From NCBI GenBank assembly GCA_002385825.1, contig DGEG01000018.1, positions 1 to 7,656 of the forward strand: a DNA stretch of 7,656 bases, written 5' to 3'. The notes under the pieces are model-generated. The model was not told the DNA's origin, did not search any database, and was given only the letters and a program-made list of their open reading frames with translations. Numbering within the stretch: position 1 is the stretch's first letter; every line of letters starts with the position of its first letter. The position numbers and the translations under genes were made by a program. Shown one piece after another: positions 7,251 to 7,656 of the stretch. This stretch comes from Firmicutes bacterium UBA3932 (lineage in GTDB: Bacteria > Bacillota > Clostridia > Peptostreptococcales > Anaerovoracaceae).

Positions 7251-7656
7251 CTGCTTCTCCATGGTCTTTATTGCCTGTTTCCTGTATTTTTTCTTTCCTC
7301 GTCTTCCCGAGTTCAAATTTTAAAAATATTCCGCCTACAACACCGTTTATTCCCTGCAGGATAAAAATGCCTCCTATCACTACAACAAGAGCAAACCCCG
7401 CAAGGAGAGGGTTGAAGAGGCTGTAAATGCCCGCTAAAAGATTCAATACCCCCGGTATCAATACCCAATACCAACCAGTCACCTTTTTACTTCGAATCTC
7501 CATGGACGCCATGATGCGCAATACACCCGAAAACTGAATCCACATACCGAAAAACAGCACAACCATAGCATCGGTAAGAACCGTATCGGATAAAACCACG
7601 GAAGCAAAGATCGCAGTCAGCAGGCCGTCTGCAAACTGCCATGAAACACAGGGATT
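7243..7656 (-). CDS. DUF308/HdeD-like integral membrane protein (5'-truncated by the window)
   Basis: The frame is open from the window edge (7656) to TAA at 7245-7243, giving the last 137 residues. A GTG at 7599 would be a later start, but the 19 codons before it also read as good membrane protein (GLLTAIFASVVL), so the true start is outside the window. Four hydrophobic segments are visible, at about 11-23, 28-50, 62-81 and 84-112, and the tail (113-137) is charged and cytoplasmic-looking. The Gly- and Leu-rich helices, the NPLLAGFAL loop-helix (82-90) and the GIFILQGINGVVGG segment (96-109) resemble the repeating helix pairs of the HdeD/DUF308 family. The best-known member is the Escherichia coli acid-resistance protein HdeD, but the molecular function is unknown. 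Its stop overlaps the flavoprotein start by 8 nt, so the two are likely cotranscribed. Confidence 0.75.
   Translation of the reverse strand, partial: NPCVSWQFADGLLTAIFASVVLSDTVLTDAMVVLFFGMWIQFSGVLRIMASMEIRSKKVTGWYWVLIPGVLNLLAGIYSLFNPLLAGFALVVVIGGIFILQGINGVVGGIFLKFELGKTRKEKIQETGNKDHGEADV
7257..7260 (-). promoter_or_regulatory. Shine-Dalgarno site that decides the flavoprotein start
   Basis: GGAG on the minus strand lies 6 nt before the ATG at 7250-7248. The alternative ATG at 7262 has only AGG 12 nt upstream, and the TTG at 7316 would add a lysine/arginine-rich extension not expected in this family. The site is inside the last codons of the upstream membrane-protein gene, as in translationally coupled pairs. 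Confidence 0.7.

Noticed and set aside
7251..7316. A TTG-initiated N-terminal extension of the flavoprotein
   Set aside because: It adds a lysine/arginine-rich leader before the Rossmann strand, lies wholly within the upstream coding region, and has a weaker start than the ATG at 7250 with its GGAG site.
1..7656. Mobile elements, CRISPR arrays, tRNA or rRNA genes, defence genes
   Set aside because: I saw no transposase, terminal inverted repeats, regularly spaced repeats, cloverleaf or rRNA-like sequence. Nearly all the window is taken up by recognisable housekeeping genes.

Overview
The window reads as an ordinary chromosomal segment of an anaerobic, moderate-GC bacterium of the Clostridia (Firmicutes/Bacillota). 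The support is indirect: an AddA-type helicase-nuclease rather than RecB, a cofactor-independent phosphoglycerate mutase, good Shine-Dalgarno sites, sigma-A-like promoters, and an HI0933/BaiN-type flavoprotein next to a corrinoid adenosyltransferase. The family or genus cannot be fixed from the sequence alone.

Layout from left to right. Positions 1-117 hold the last 38 codons of an unidentified plus-strand gene. A stem-loop terminator at 144-178 lies between it and the convergent addA gene (188-3595, minus). A 240-bp divergent intergenic region (3596-3835) follows; it carries a candidate addA promoter on the minus strand, one or two candidate gpmI promoters on the plus strand, and a 13-nt near-perfect tandem repeat. 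gpmI (3836-5371, plus) ends just before a perfect 12-bp stem-loop (5373-5404) that separates it from a convergent minus-strand cluster. Read in transcription order, that cluster is a DUF308/HdeD-like membrane protein (7656-7243, cut by the window edge), a BaiN/HI0933-like flavoprotein (7250-6012, overlapping it by 8 nt), and a CobO/BtuR-type corrinoid adenosyltransferase (5977-5456, 34 nt downstream).

Functionally, AddA is half of the AddAB double-strand-break resection machine, and no addB flanks it here. GpmI catalyses the 3-phosphoglycerate/2-phosphoglycerate step of glycolysis. The adenosyltransferase makes adenosylated corrinoids, used in coenzyme B12 synthesis or salvage. The three minus-strand genes at the right are probably one transcript, but a shared pathway is not evident.

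No RNA gene, insertion sequence, phage gene, CRISPR array or riboswitch was recognised. I see no convincing previously undescribed system. The points most worth a second look are the solitary addA, the repeat-bearing divergent promoter region, the start/stop overlap that resets the flavoprotein start, and the flavoprotein-adenosyltransferase pairing.
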